A stretch of 64,000 bases of DNA from Ptiloglossa arizonensis (Eukaryota > Arthropoda > Insecta > Hymenoptera > Colletidae). Both the position numbers and the translations under genes were made by a program. Below, piece by piece: positions 49,093-61,700 of this stretch. The stretch covers positions 7,354,811 to 7,418,810 of the forward strand of contig NC_135058.1 of assembly GCF_051014685.1 (NCBI RefSeq). Direction: 5' to 3'. The first letter of the stretch is position 1. Each line of letters opens with the position of its first letter. Below the pieces are notes generated by a model, which was given only the letters and a program-made list of their open reading frames with translations, was not told the origin of the DNA and made no database searches.

Positions 49093-49100
49093 CTTTTATA
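49093..49100 (-). promoter_or_regulatory. TATA box of SP-5
   Basis: TATAAAAG on the minus strand, about 32 bases before the first ATG of SP-5. It is the only strong TATA box found before any of the five genes. Confidence 0.7.
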
Positions 49101-49554
49101 CGTTTCCTCCGATTCTGCAAAAATTTCTTATCAGACGACAATGTACCGCACTCCACACGAGTGGCACGTGGTGCAGGCATTCGTAATATTGTAGTTAGGG
49201 GAAGCGGAGGGGCGAGGGGGGCGAGCGGCGGTGGGGTGTCTCGGGTAGCAACGGAATAGACGCGTTTCTTTTTTTTTTCTTCTGCAGCCGCGATTGCAAC
49301 GATATCGCGAGATAAAAATCGGATCGCGCGGCGAGCCACCGCACCGGGGCGACGCGATTTTGAATAAGCGAGCACTTCTGCACGATAAGGGATTCTCAAT
49401 GACGTTGTTCGTCTCGGTGCACTTTGCGATCACAAAGGGGACCGGTCCGGCGACCAGATCTTACCACCGAGATTCGGGATTCTTGTCCCGCGAAGCACAA
49501 AGAGGAGACACGACCGGTTTATCGACGGATCTTCTTCCGTGGACGCTATTCAAA

Positions 49555-49745
49555 ATTAAAGTTTCGTCAATTCGATTCCGCAGTTCGGGAAGGAGATGCG
49601 ATTTTTCGCCGGTTTTATCCTCCGAGATTCTTCCATCCTTTAACTTCCAAAGAAAATTTATAATTAAAGTTTCGTCGATTCGATTCCTCAGTTCGAGAAG
49701 TAGATGCGAGCTTCTTCCATTCTTCTTTGACTTCCAAAGAAAATT
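49555..49745. repeat. 118-bp tandem repeat, two copies, second shorter
   Basis: ATTAAAGTTTCGTC starts at 49555 and 49673; both units continue with TTCGATTCC, CAGTTCG and end with ACTTCCAAAGAAAATTTATA. Confidence 0.85.
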
Positions 49746-51484
49746 TATACACGTACGCGTGTATCACTTGTATAAATTTTGGAACATATTCCGCAGACGC
49801 GTAAGAAACTTCATTGGAAATTTTACAACGATTACATTAAACGGTAACTCCGGCAACACGTGGACTGTAAGCGAATTGGAGGATTTTCTACTTTTGTGCT
49901 TCTCGAAGATTAGAGTGTTTCGAGTTACCAAGCAAGCGGCTATTATTTTTACGTAACTGTCTTTTACAATTATTTTCGTTCCGTGTACGATGCAACAGCG
50001 TAAGGAATAATTAATACGCAAATATCGCGCTCCGTAGGAAAATGACTGCGAATTTGCATGTATCGCAAAATTCCGAGTACGATGGTTGGAAATTATGTAC
50101 CGATATCGACGTGGCCGGAACCGAGATAAAAACGGGAAGGAAAGTTGTGTAGAAACGTGGACCAACATCTGGTCTTCCGTTGAACGAATTCGGAACAGTT
50201 AGGCCAGTACACGTGAGCATTTACGTTTAGTCGAGCACAGAAATTCTGTATCACTGGTTCCGTGTAGACTAATCGTGCAGTTTTATTTCTCGTCGTAAAT
50301 TCGCGATCCAATTTCGATAGCGTTCCGTGTACGCGCATCGTGAACTATGATCGTTGAAAATCTGAACTTCGAAAGGGAGAAATTATCTTCGAAGCGTTTG
50401 TCTCGTTGCGCGCTCGTGCAGTGTTTCTTTTTCTATTTCTTTTTACCGAATGAATTCGGTTACGTTCGAGAAACGATTCGCACGGCAAGAGTACGATCTC
50501 TGGCGTAATTTCAATACCGTCTTTTTCGTTCTTTCACGAATAACGATCCGATTTAACCGAATTTACAGTTTACATTGTAACCGGTCGCGCGTTGTTCGCA
50601 CGCCGCATTATTAGCGACCAGGGACCACTTGCCCGTTCACAATCGGTCGTTAGAATTTGAGGGCTAATTGCCCGCGCTGATTTACACATTTTGTCAGCAA
50701 ATATATGGATTGCTGGCCATCGTCCCGTATCGCGGTAGAATACAATGAAATAAAGCGTAACGCTCGCTACGTGCATTAGTTTGCGACAGTTCTGAAAGTC
50801 AATTGTGTAATCCGTCTACCGGGTTTTGTTCACTGTCAACGAATCCCTGCCGATTGCGTCCGATGGGAATTAGTCACGCTTTTTATCAATCGGATTCATC
50901 CGCTTGGCAATCGAACGTTGAGTTCCGTTTCGTGGGAAAAATATCGACCGATATCGTTTTATAAATAGCATTTAAATATATTAGCGTTATTATCGTTGTT
51001 GTTGTTCGCGCGACTTTCTTCGTCGTTCGCTGCAAACAAGTACAAACAGGAAGTGAATCACTCGTGTGGACATCGTACTTTCTTCTCTTATTTACATTGC
51101 TGTTTACAAAATTCCGAAACTGAACCGGATATGTGTATAGAAAAGCTTACTTTTACCGTAGGTTGGACTTCTTGTTTCATTTCTACATACTTTTCCAGAT
51201 CTGCTTTTACAATGTTCTTTCATTTTTTCGTTCGTCGAGACACCGTGCAAGATCGTTCATTTCATTTCCACGGTGGATCTGTTCGTTCCAATCAACGAGA
51301 TTTAATTGCTCCAACGGTATCCAATGTCGCGCGCAAAGCGAACAACTTCTCGAAACGCGTTATTCCGTATCCTTTTTCTCGAAGAGTGTGCTCTCAGGTG
51401 TCGTAAACTTCGTTTACGATGGCCCCGGAAGAGATATCGATTTCATCGCAGCTGTTCCCAACGGGAACGATGCATTGTATATTT

Positions 51485-52140
51485 CTAATCCTCGGACCGA
51501 TTTCTCGACGATTAATCATCGATCGATCTCGTCGATTTCACTTTGTTTCGCTTATCGCGATCGCTATCGAGCAACGAAGATTCATTACGTGACTTGTTGC
51601 ACACGTGTATCGTTCTTCCACCCAATCCGCTATCGCCGGATTCGAGCGTATTTGTCAATTACTTATCTTATGTACGATTAATAAGTTAAAACTTATAAGA
51701 TTGTTAATCCCCCTGAACCAATTACTTGGCAATTAATTATCGATAAATCTCGTCGATATCGGTTCTTTTCGTTTCGTTTATCACGATCGTTATCGGCTGG
51801 CGAAGATTCACGGCCATTTTTCCCTTTTGGTTACAATTTGAGAAAACCGGTTCTCGGATCAACCTGTCTTATTAATAATCCAATCGATTACTCATCGATT
51901 GATCATCGATGTATCTCGGTAAACTTCGTTCGGATTTTCCTTTCGTTGCGTTCATTGCGTTCGCTATCGAGCATCGAAGACTTATCGGCGGCGTGGTTCG
52001 TCTTTTCGAGATTTTAATCTCGCTTACGTACGTGGAGATCGCGTTCGCCAAGTCATCGACAAAATTAACCTGCTCTATTAATCCCTCGAATCGATTACTC
52101 GTCGAATAGATCATCGATGATGTATCTCGTCCCAAGATCG
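51485..52140. repeat. Degenerate repeat array, about four units
   Basis: Four blocks near 51485, 51710, 51870 and 52080 each read roughly TTAATCC, CGATTACTC, ATCATCGAT, TATCTCGTC; three are followed by CGATCG/TTCGCTATCGAGCA-CGAAGA-type sequence. Spacing varies from about 150 to 225 bases, so this is an old, eroded array. Confidence 0.6.
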
Positions 52141-52189
52141 TCTCCATTTTCTTTCGTCGCGGTTGGCAGCTACCTTCGATTCGCAACTA

Positions 52190-52328
52190 TCGGGTTGTTC
52201 CAAAAGTCGTTTCATTTTCCAAATTGAAGAACACATAATGTAATAAAATGTTTATACACTTTAAAAAAATCGTGTTTCTTTTTCCCCCAAAAAAAAGAAA
52301 CAACGAAATGACTTTCCGAATCACCCGA
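52190..52328. mobile_element. Tc1/mariner-type MITE, copy 2 (inverted relative to copy 1)
   Basis: 139 bp flanked by TA (52188-52189 and 52329-52330), with inverted ends TCGGGTTGTTCCAAAAGTCG and, inverted, TCGGGTGATTCGGAAAGTCA. On the minus strand the interior AACACGATTTTTTTAAAG and GTATAAACATTTTATTA align with copy 1. More diverged at its ends than copy 1. Confidence 0.75.
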
Positions 52329-54766
52329 TACATCGCGCGATTTCATCGATCGCGAATAGATAGAGAGTTTTCTATCTCGTGATTCAACTTATCGTCGATA
52401 AGACGAAAGTCGGATGTTTAGGGCTTTTCTAATCTGGGCATCGAACGAGCGGACGCGTTATCATCCCGATGGTCGTTCGCGAGAAGTAAATTCGTCTTCG
52501 AGCGATCGATGGCACTTCGAAACACCGTGTCCGTACTCTGTTCGACATTCCGTCTCGCGAGTCGACCAATTTCCACCGGTCGACGTTTCGCACCGCGTAA
52601 AACTTTTAATCCGCCGCGGCCCGAGGAGGATAACCGAAAACGACGGTTCGAGAGAAGTCGTGCGAGTTTCATAGTTTTAGTAGCGGAAATTCCATCGACA
52701 TCGCCGGTTCGTTGCTAATTAATTAGTTTTCGACGGAACCCCGGCTCGTCAAACGGAGGTGCTCCACTTTTTTTCTACGTTCGCGAACCTCTATTTTCAC
52801 GGGATCGTCTCTAATAGAAATTCTTTCGGCAATTATTTAACGAGAAACGAATCAAAGGCCAAACGACCGTTCCGTTCGCTGCTGCCTTCCAGGAACAGCT
52901 GCAAAAGGAAGCGGACTCGTTGAAAATGTACTTTTGAGCGTCCGCGTCGAAAGTTCGTCCGTAGAGACCGACGCGCACTTTGATTTCAATACGAGGACGC
53001 TCCGATGCGCCGGAAGCCCGATTATCCGTTCGTTCGATATCGTACAGTGAAATGGACAACACGAAGCTCGGGGTTCTCGAAAACGTTAGAAACTTACGAG
53101 AAAAACGACGCGAGAGATCGAGTCACGGATATCGATACCGAAACGAGCGACGAAGAAATCGTCGAAATGGTAAACATGGACGATGAAGGAATAAGAAATC
53201 GCGATTCTTTTCGCAGAGTTACACTTTGAGCGAAAAATATGCGGAATGTTCCAAGATACACCACGAAGAAGTGTTCTCCACGGCAACGATGATCGCCCAC
53301 GAACTTGCCATTATTGCAAAAATGGGGTTACTTTGAAATGCTGTAACTTTGCGAGAAAAAATCGCAGCGTATTGAATCTTCTCTCCAATTAAAGGGGAAG
53401 GTTTGAACTTTACTAAGGTGTAAACGATATCTATGAAAAAAAATTGTTGCTATTCCATCGACGGCACAGACTTTCCCAATTTTTCGCTGTCGCGAACATT
53501 CCCTCCCGTTTCAAATACTTATACTTATATACGGTACTGTATATAAACGATATTCGGAATTAAATGTACGGTAAAATAGAAACTCGAAGCTTCGATTGAA
53601 AACACTAATCACGATTCTGCGATCATTTTTAACCGAGTTACAGGTGTTCGAAGATCGACAACTTTCCGGCTGATTTTTCATCGAAATTCACCGGTTCTTT
53701 AAGTTTCCACGTATTCGAAACGCGTAATATCTTTGGGCATTTTGAAATTCTCGATTGTTCGAATCTTCGTTGCGTTTATCTTCAATTAACGATCGAGTCT
53801 CACGTGTAACGGTACGATCTCACGGGGCAAGAATCACGCTCGTCCGCATCGTTCCTAAAGGTTCGAGGTTGCGTAAAATGGTCGCGGTTCGGATGTTTCG
53901 GCTGTCAATAATCTCGAGCCCAGGACGAGATGTCTACTTATACGGCGTATTTCGAGGACCGTTACGACCGAGACGAAAGTGTGTGGATACCGCGTTTCCG
54001 GGCGTAGGTCGCGGGCTGCCGGCTGCCGATTAACATATAAATCAAATCTCCTCCGCAGGCGGACTGTCTTCTCCCCGTAACCCCGCACGAACCCCGGTTC
54101 GAACCACCGTCTACTACTTTATTCCCATTTTCCGCTGTTTCGATACGTGTATTATTCACGCGCGAAAACTTGACCGCTGTTCCACCAGTTAAAAAGTCGA
54201 CAGACGAAAGAGGAATCGTCCATTCGCATCGTAACGCGACTACGGCGAGTAATCGACAAAAATTTAAAAATATTATGAGCATTTGATAAATTCACGAGTT
54301 AAAAAATTTGATTCGGAGTAAAAAATTCAAATTCAATCGACATACGTTCGACAAATCGGAATCTTCCAAAGGAAATTTGACGTTTAAAAAAAAAAAAGAA
54401 AATTGTCTTGTTTCTTATTTCTATTTTCACTGGATTCGCGACCTTCTCCCATTCGAATGCTTTCAACGCACGTTGCGGGAAGCGATGGTACAGTCTCCAC
54501 CGAGCCACCTTCTCCCGCTTCTTTCATTCGGCGATTTGGGGAATAAAATCTAGAGCTACGCTCATTCACGGGACCGTTCTCCACGAAACATTACCATTTC
54601 CCCGTTGAGAACCCGAAGCACGTCCGGTTACAAGCTACGAGTCGTACGGTGAGAACTCGAGAGACCTCGATATCCTGATTGAATGCGTCACGCGAAGGGA
54701 ATCGTTGGGGTTCTCGGGAACCGAGGTGATGTTCGCGCAGAGTTGTTCCGTGCAACTTACCGCGTC

Positions 54767-54788
54767 CACACACACACACACACACACA
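54767..54788. repeat. (CA)n microsatellite
   Basis: Eleven CA units; preceded by a TTACC that is not linked to any supported exon. Confidence 0.9.
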
Positions 54789-57700
54789 TACACTCAGAGG
54801 TAGGAAGATCGTAGATTTGTAAAAGTACCGGAGCCACGAAGTACGATTTAGTTTCCCGCGGCCGTCGTCGTCGTCGTCTTTGAGCGATTTGATTCTTCGA
54901 GAGCTCGATCGGGGCAACTCGAAGGGCAAGAATCCAATGTCGCCCTTCGTGCACTCCCTTGCGCCCGTGACTCGAGGTGACAGCTAATTTTGAACGCTTC
55001 TCGTACCCACGCGTCGAAAACGATCCCTTCGATTCGCGTTTCCGGTGAACTTTTTTCGAGGAGCGTTTCGACCGCGCGACTTCCCCAAGGGGTTCGAAAG
55101 TATGGTACAGTTTAATCGGATTCTCGAGGGAGCGGTTCAATCGCGAAGGGACGAGAGAAGGAACGAAGAGACGGGCCCCGATTAGCATATTTTCGCGATT
55201 ACGCATATCTTCTTCGTTTATACGGGGGCGTTCGTACGGTCTCGACGCGACGGAACATCTCGTCGGAAGACGCCATTGAAAAAAATCTTCTCACGAACGT
55301 TGTTCGTTGTTCGGTAGGGGGAATTATTTTCCAACGGTCGTAACTTTATCGAGCAATTGTCGTTGGGAAGGAACATTCGATGTGTATTTTCGTGGCTGAG
55401 CCAACGTGGGCGTACGACGATGGATGTTTATCGAGTCGGTACAATATCCCTTAAATATGTACATACGTAAAGAATATCGGTGTACAACGTACCTATGAAA
55501 ATTGATACGGCCGAGGAACGAGGCATTTTCTCGTCGGAGCGAGAACCGAAAACGCGGGGCGAAAAAACTCTTCTTGCCACGGGTTATTCGTAAACGTCGG
55601 AACTTTTCGAGCGATTTATTCCGATACACCGGCTCGGTACGAATAATTTTATTCCACGTTCTCGATTTATCGATCGGTCGATTTCCTCGCTCGTACACCG
55701 AGTTACGAGACAACCAGCACAACTGTTTACAACTCTTCGTATCCCGCACAATTTTTATACCGAAAAGAACAGCGAGACGCGGTGGTTGTAAAACCCGAAA
55801 AGACATGAAATTTCGTAACCGGGATGCCCAAAAATTGCATCCAACGAAACGTTCGATTTATCTCCGCCGTTCACCACGCGTCGTTGAGCAGCTTAAATTC
55901 CTTTTACGGAATCTCTGGCCGCGTTTTCGTTCGCGTTTCGCCGAGCGTCGACAAATTCGCGCGTCGAATCAAAAATATTCTATTAAACATTTCACCGTAC
56001 CGTTTTCGAAGAATTTTGGCCAATCGTGGACACGTCCGTATCGGTCAAGATCGACCTATTTACACAGTTTCTTACGTTTTCGCAGTCTCGACGTTCTTCC
56101 GCGTCACGGAGGCGCAACGCGTGTTCAATTTCAACAGAAGTACGATTAGATTTTTGCGGGACTTCTCGCTGTAGAATAATCTATTCGTCTACCTTGGAGG
56201 AAAGTATCGAAAAGGAAAAATTCTTCGAATACGTAGAAAATTAAAATTTGAAAAGAAAAAATTCTTCGAATACAATTTTCGCTGGGCAAGCTAGCGAAAC
56301 ATGCAAGGAACAATGCGTCGATGTTTCATAACACGTTCGTACACTCGTAACGGATTATACTTTTACCAAAGTTAGTCGTTTTTATAGTGTTAAAGAGAAG
56401 TCTGTTCTTCGAAACGTCTATATCTTAAAATTCTTTGATTTCGTCAACTGATTGGCCAAATTTGAACAAAGTCGAGTGTATTCGAAGATTGAGAAATTTT
56501 TAAATATTGTAATTTTATCTTTCGTCTCAGTGTGCGTGGATGGTGGCCCCCATGATCGGTCGCAGGTCTCGCGTAGGTGTCGCGGTGTCCTTCGTATTTT
56601 CCAATACCTCGTAAGCGGGAGACGGTCGACAAAGGGATTGCCGGTGCAATTCGAACGGAAGGAAGGGAACGTTCTCGTCGGCGGTTCGTTTCGTTTTCGA
56701 GCACATGATGTGCGATCGAGGTGGTAGAGCCTGCAACTCTGTCCCGAAACGACTAACGAGTCCCATCCTGAGAGAATTCCTGGACCGAGGTTTCGAGCCG
56801 GCGTTACTTCCACCGACTCTGAACCCCCTCTCCACTCTTTCGTTTTCCGTCCCCTTGTATCTGTCCCCTGCGTCCTTCGTTTCCTGTTTCTCCGTCTCAC
56901 CTTCCCTCCTCTCTAGGCAGAGACCCTTGCTCTCTCGCGTATCTCGTTTCCTTGGTTGCTCTCGGTTCGCCCATCGCGATTCGTCGTACTTTCTCTCGTT
57001 TCGTCCTTCGTTATCTTTGATCCGCTCCTTCCGACCCATTTTCATTTATCGAGCAACCCTTCCGCTGCCCGCCGATCGTCCGAGATTTCGACCGTGATTA
57101 CCGTACGCCGGGACACACACACGCGCCGAGACGTCCTATGCAATTTCTACCCGCCAACCACCCCCTTCGTCGACACGAAATTTATCAGTGGATGGAAGTC
57201 GCGTCGCGAAAATCACCGGGGGCGAGTCGAGCTAACGGAACATCGAAGGAGCTCGCGTTTTGCAATTTTTTTTTTCTCCTCTTTTATTCGTCCGAGGCGC
57301 GCGAGCGTGTAATTTTGCGGTGGGAAACTTTCCGAAGTTGCACGCGGAAAGTCGATCGACCGCCCGGCGTACACGCCAAGCGAGATCGAACCGAATTCAA
57401 CGAGCAGTCGTCGAACCCGAGGGTTTAGGTTCCTTTCGCTCGAAAATCATCGAGAGATCGGAGGAGATCCGTGTAATTCCGATCGGTCGAAAATAACGAC
57501 CATTTTTATCGCTATCAGTTTGTAACATTCATCGGTACCCTGTCTTAAGTGTCTTTTATACGCGTTGACGTATATAAATATCAACGACGATACTGTACAT
57601 AATTTTTTTTATTTATCCGTAGTGGTAATCTTCTACTTAATAAAAAACATACGAGTGTAATTCCACCATCCGAGGCGTTTAATTTTTTAAACGTATCTTT

Positions 57701-58756
57701 GGAACAGTAAATCTATCTTTGCGATAAATTTACCTCGAGAAACCGTATCGACGATACGCGTTAGTAACACGTATTTTTCTGAAAAACAAAGATTTTTAAA
57801 GTGCATTGTACACTGCAGCGCTCGACACCTGAATACATTTTAATTGTATCGTAACGGAAATCCCGTGATCTTCCAGAGTATCGTTACACACCGACATCGA
57901 TATTTACGAAGCCAGACTCGAGTAGAAAGAACCCAGCAATGGTCAGACGCGTCGATCGCACGCGCGGCCAGCAAATCTTTCGAAATCGATTTTCACGCGA
58001 ACGAAGCCTCGTGAGAGGAAACGTTACTCCACATATTTTATTTACTTCTTTCACGAAGAATCGTACGCGTACGCGATCGTAGACCATCTCGCGCAACACG
58101 GTTCAGAAATTCCCCTGACCTGTTCACCGTTCTTTCGTAAACACCGTCGCAGCTGCACCACGAGAAACACGAGACACAACGGAGATACATAATTGGCTTC
58201 CGGGATTGTACCGAAGTCCTTGAAGGTGCGAGGATTACCGTGGACCTGATTGCGCCGGAGCTTTGTGCCGCAATTTGGATTTTCCTCTCTCGCTGGATTC
58301 TCCTTGATTCTGCGAGGCGGCGCGATACTTCTGAAGCATCGTACAGACCGAACTTCCTTCCTTATTAAACTGTCCGATAAATTGAATAATGAAGCGCCGC
58401 GCGAACAGACGATAACCGGGCAATTTCACGGGACGCTTCGATTCTCTCGATCGACGTAGAAAATGCGCAATGCTCGGAAATTCGACTTCGTTACGGAATA
58501 AAGCGATCAATTTACGATACTAATTCGTAAGCAACCCGTTCTACGGATCGACGGATAAAATACGTTGGAACTCGACGTCGAATAAAGTAATCGATTCGTC
58601 CTATCCGGTTCGTAAGTAACGCGTTTCCTCGAACGACGGGTGAAACGGAGAATCGCGGAGATTCAATATTCGCGCGCTACCGGAACGTTCGATTCGCCTG
58701 TTTCCAGCTTGGACTGTTTCGAAATCTCGACGAGAGAACGCCGCGATACGAATCGT

Positions 58757-58775
58757 GCGCGCGCGCGCGCGCGCG
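58757..58775. repeat. (GC)n microsatellite
   Basis: Alternating GC run of about 19 bases, a potential Z-DNA-forming tract; unusual in otherwise AT-rich sequence. Confidence 0.85.
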
Positions 58776-61700
58776 GAGATTACCGGACACGGACGAAAAA
58801 TTTCATCGCTCCCACGGAAGGAAAATGATTCTTTTCCGGTGAATACAATTCGGTAGAGCTCAGCCGTGCATTTCGGTATCCTAAATGCTTAAAACCGTGT
58901 AGACGTAGCAAATTTCGCGTACAGCGGTCGAGCAGCGCTGCGCAACGCCCCGGTGCATGAATATTGTATCTTAAACCTTGTTAATATTTTATTTTAGGCA
59001 TTGTCCGCTGATGAGTGGCAATGGGCGTTGGTTGCGCCGAGTCGGCGTAAAATTGAAGAGAACGCGGGGGAGGGGAGGGTGGTACCGGTGGAAACGTCGA
59101 CAAGGGTGGGTGGATGGAAGATAACCTCTCTACACGGACCACGGCACCTTCTAAATGAGAGACCGGCGGGGAAGGGAGCAAGGGTCTAGTTGTAATTATA
59201 CCTACATGCATCGTTCCTGCGTGCATTACAAATGGCCGTGCATTATGAATGAACGGTCGGACGAATCTGCCGGCTTATTCTACCGAAAGAATGGCCACCC
59301 GTGCTTTCCCTAAATCGTACACACAAGCGTTTCATTTTCACGTTGCTAGCACGCTGACGCCGCTTCTTGAATTTGTTCTAGCTGTGGAGAGCTCCGCGCG
59401 ACGAATCTTGTCGTCGTTAATGTTTTCCCGTGGAAATCGAACGTTGATCGAGGAAAATCGGTGCAACGGACGTAACGAAGTGACGCATTGGAAAATGCCG
59501 CGAACGACGAGGAAAACGGTTTGAAGTGTTTCAAAGAAATTACACGCAACTGTTGAACAGGTCCGATCGGTTCGAAGCTCCAAAAATTGGGAGGTATTTG
59601 AGATTTTTTTTCCGAATAAAACTATTGGACGTACCGATTAAAAATTTTCCACGTTTATTTATTCACGCGTTCCTCTATGTATCGTTTCGGCCAATAATAC
59701 AATCCGTGCGTACAGATACAGCCGATGTGTCACGACCAATCGTATCCGCGTTCTTTCCGCTAGTGGTCCTTGCATCGACGCTCGGTACGAGTTGTCCGCT
59801 TCGCCCCGATACAACCTGATATCTCGCGTAGAACCGAAGGTATCGAAAATACGATATTGAGAAGATTGTTCGAAAATAATTCCCCCTCGAAGTCATCCCC
59901 GTTAGCTCCCCCGTACGCGCACAGTCCGAATCGCAATGGCGCGCACCGAAGGCACGTAAACTGTAACGGCTGAGCGGCGAATTAATTACACCAGATAGTC
60001 GTTCGGTCTGCTGGATAGAACCGCGAGAGGATTTCGCGCGGCCGATTTTATATTTCACGTCGACGGTGGTCGGGACGGAATTCCTGGTGGTCCCGTCCTG
60101 CCCTAAATATCCGTCGTATATCCCCGTAATATTGCGTAATATTATTTCTAATAAAATTTAATTAACTCTACCGCTGCGACGACCATTAACGTCACGGCTT
60201 CTACATAATATACGATGGTAAATTACATTTGATGTAGCGCCCTGCGACGCCCGTTTCGGCCTACACTTATTACACCTAGAATTGGACACGGTGGCGCCAT
60301 CGACGATTAGCATTTCGCCTCGTTAAAGCCACTCGTGTCTCATATTTTTCCAAACTTTCCCGCCCGCGTTTAATTCCCACTCTAGCATTGCGCACGCGCG
60401 CTTACCCCCTCCACCGAGATCGATATCGAGTTCGAATCCGAGCACGCGGATCGAAAACTGTTCTGCACGGATCTCGTTGCTCGGCGAACGGTTATTTCCC
60501 ATGGCTGTCAATGTCGGGCCGAATCGATCGGTTAAAACTGTCGTTTCTCGTAAATACCGGGGTGGAAACGGAACGATAAAAAAAATTTTATACCACCGTC
60601 GCGAAATCGCCGACGAAATTCGTCGTTGGAGAATCTAAAGAGAGAAAACGTTCCACGGGACAAACACGACGATACTCGTACGGTCCGCAAAGATTGGTTC
60701 TGGATTGATAAGTAATCAGGGTTTTACACTACGGTTGATGTACGAGAATTTGGCCGCTGTTCTGCGAGTTAAAGAGTCACACCGGGGAAGAGGAATCCAT
60801 CGGGATCACTATGCACGGAAGTATTATCGCGACAGTGTCTTCTCGATAATTTATCTCGAAAGACTTCGGAGTAAAATTCACATTTGTAACGGACGAATGC
60901 CCATTTGCGATTCCGTTGGCGGTAATTGTTACCATAGAAACCGTCGACTCGCAAAGAGTTACAAAATGGAAAGGTTCGCGTCGGATAACGTTAAATACAC
61001 TGCGGAGCGGTTAAAGTGGGAAAAATTTAAAGAACGTACCTCGATTATTCTTTTGCTCATTTTTCTTTTTTTTTTTCTGCCCCGATACTTAATTAGCGAT
61101 GTTCAATTCCGGGGCTTTGCAATCTCGGGGGGATTAATTAAAAAAAACTGCGCGATTAGCTCGCGATATCGATCACCCGTAGTTTCAACGATCGAGTACA
61201 AGAGTACATATTTCTTGTTCTCGCGTTTCGAGAAAAAAACCTATTTACCGTTTCAAGTGGAGTGTTTTATCGGTTTTTATATCCGTTCGATAGATTCGAT
61301 ACAATTCAGAGAGAACGAAATTAATGTACGAGTAGAAACAGGGCCGATAAGAAACTACGTACGTAATTTTCAAGAGGTTGTTCTCGGCGATCGTTGTACG
61401 ACGATTATCGAACCGATGCGTCGTTATCGATCGGTGTACTCGTCCTAACGCGGTGATCGATACGAACCGATCCATACGAGACGAATTGTTCCCGTATGGC
61501 AGGGAACGATTGCAGAATGGAACGCGAGAACGATAGGAAATATTTTTATAAATATTCCGATATCGCGATTCCACGATGATTCGAATTTCCGATGCGTCCT
61601 CGACGATGCGACGCGTTGAAAGTATTCGCAGCGACGAGCTCGCGAACGGATACGGCTCGAAGGCCGGCCGGGAACCACGTCTACGTAATTTTCGAGGCTT

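Noticed and set aside
53005..53229. Frame with an acidic stretch (TDIDTETSDEEIVEMV) that looks protein-like and ends near a possible splice site
   Set aside because: No recognisable domain, no partner exon and no homologous neighbour. A protein search with the acidic segment would settle it.
58990..59190. Strong-looking acceptor (TTTATTTTAG) followed by an open frame
   Set aside because: The frame is low in conserved features, has no donor with a matching downstream exon, and overlaps an open frame on the other strand.
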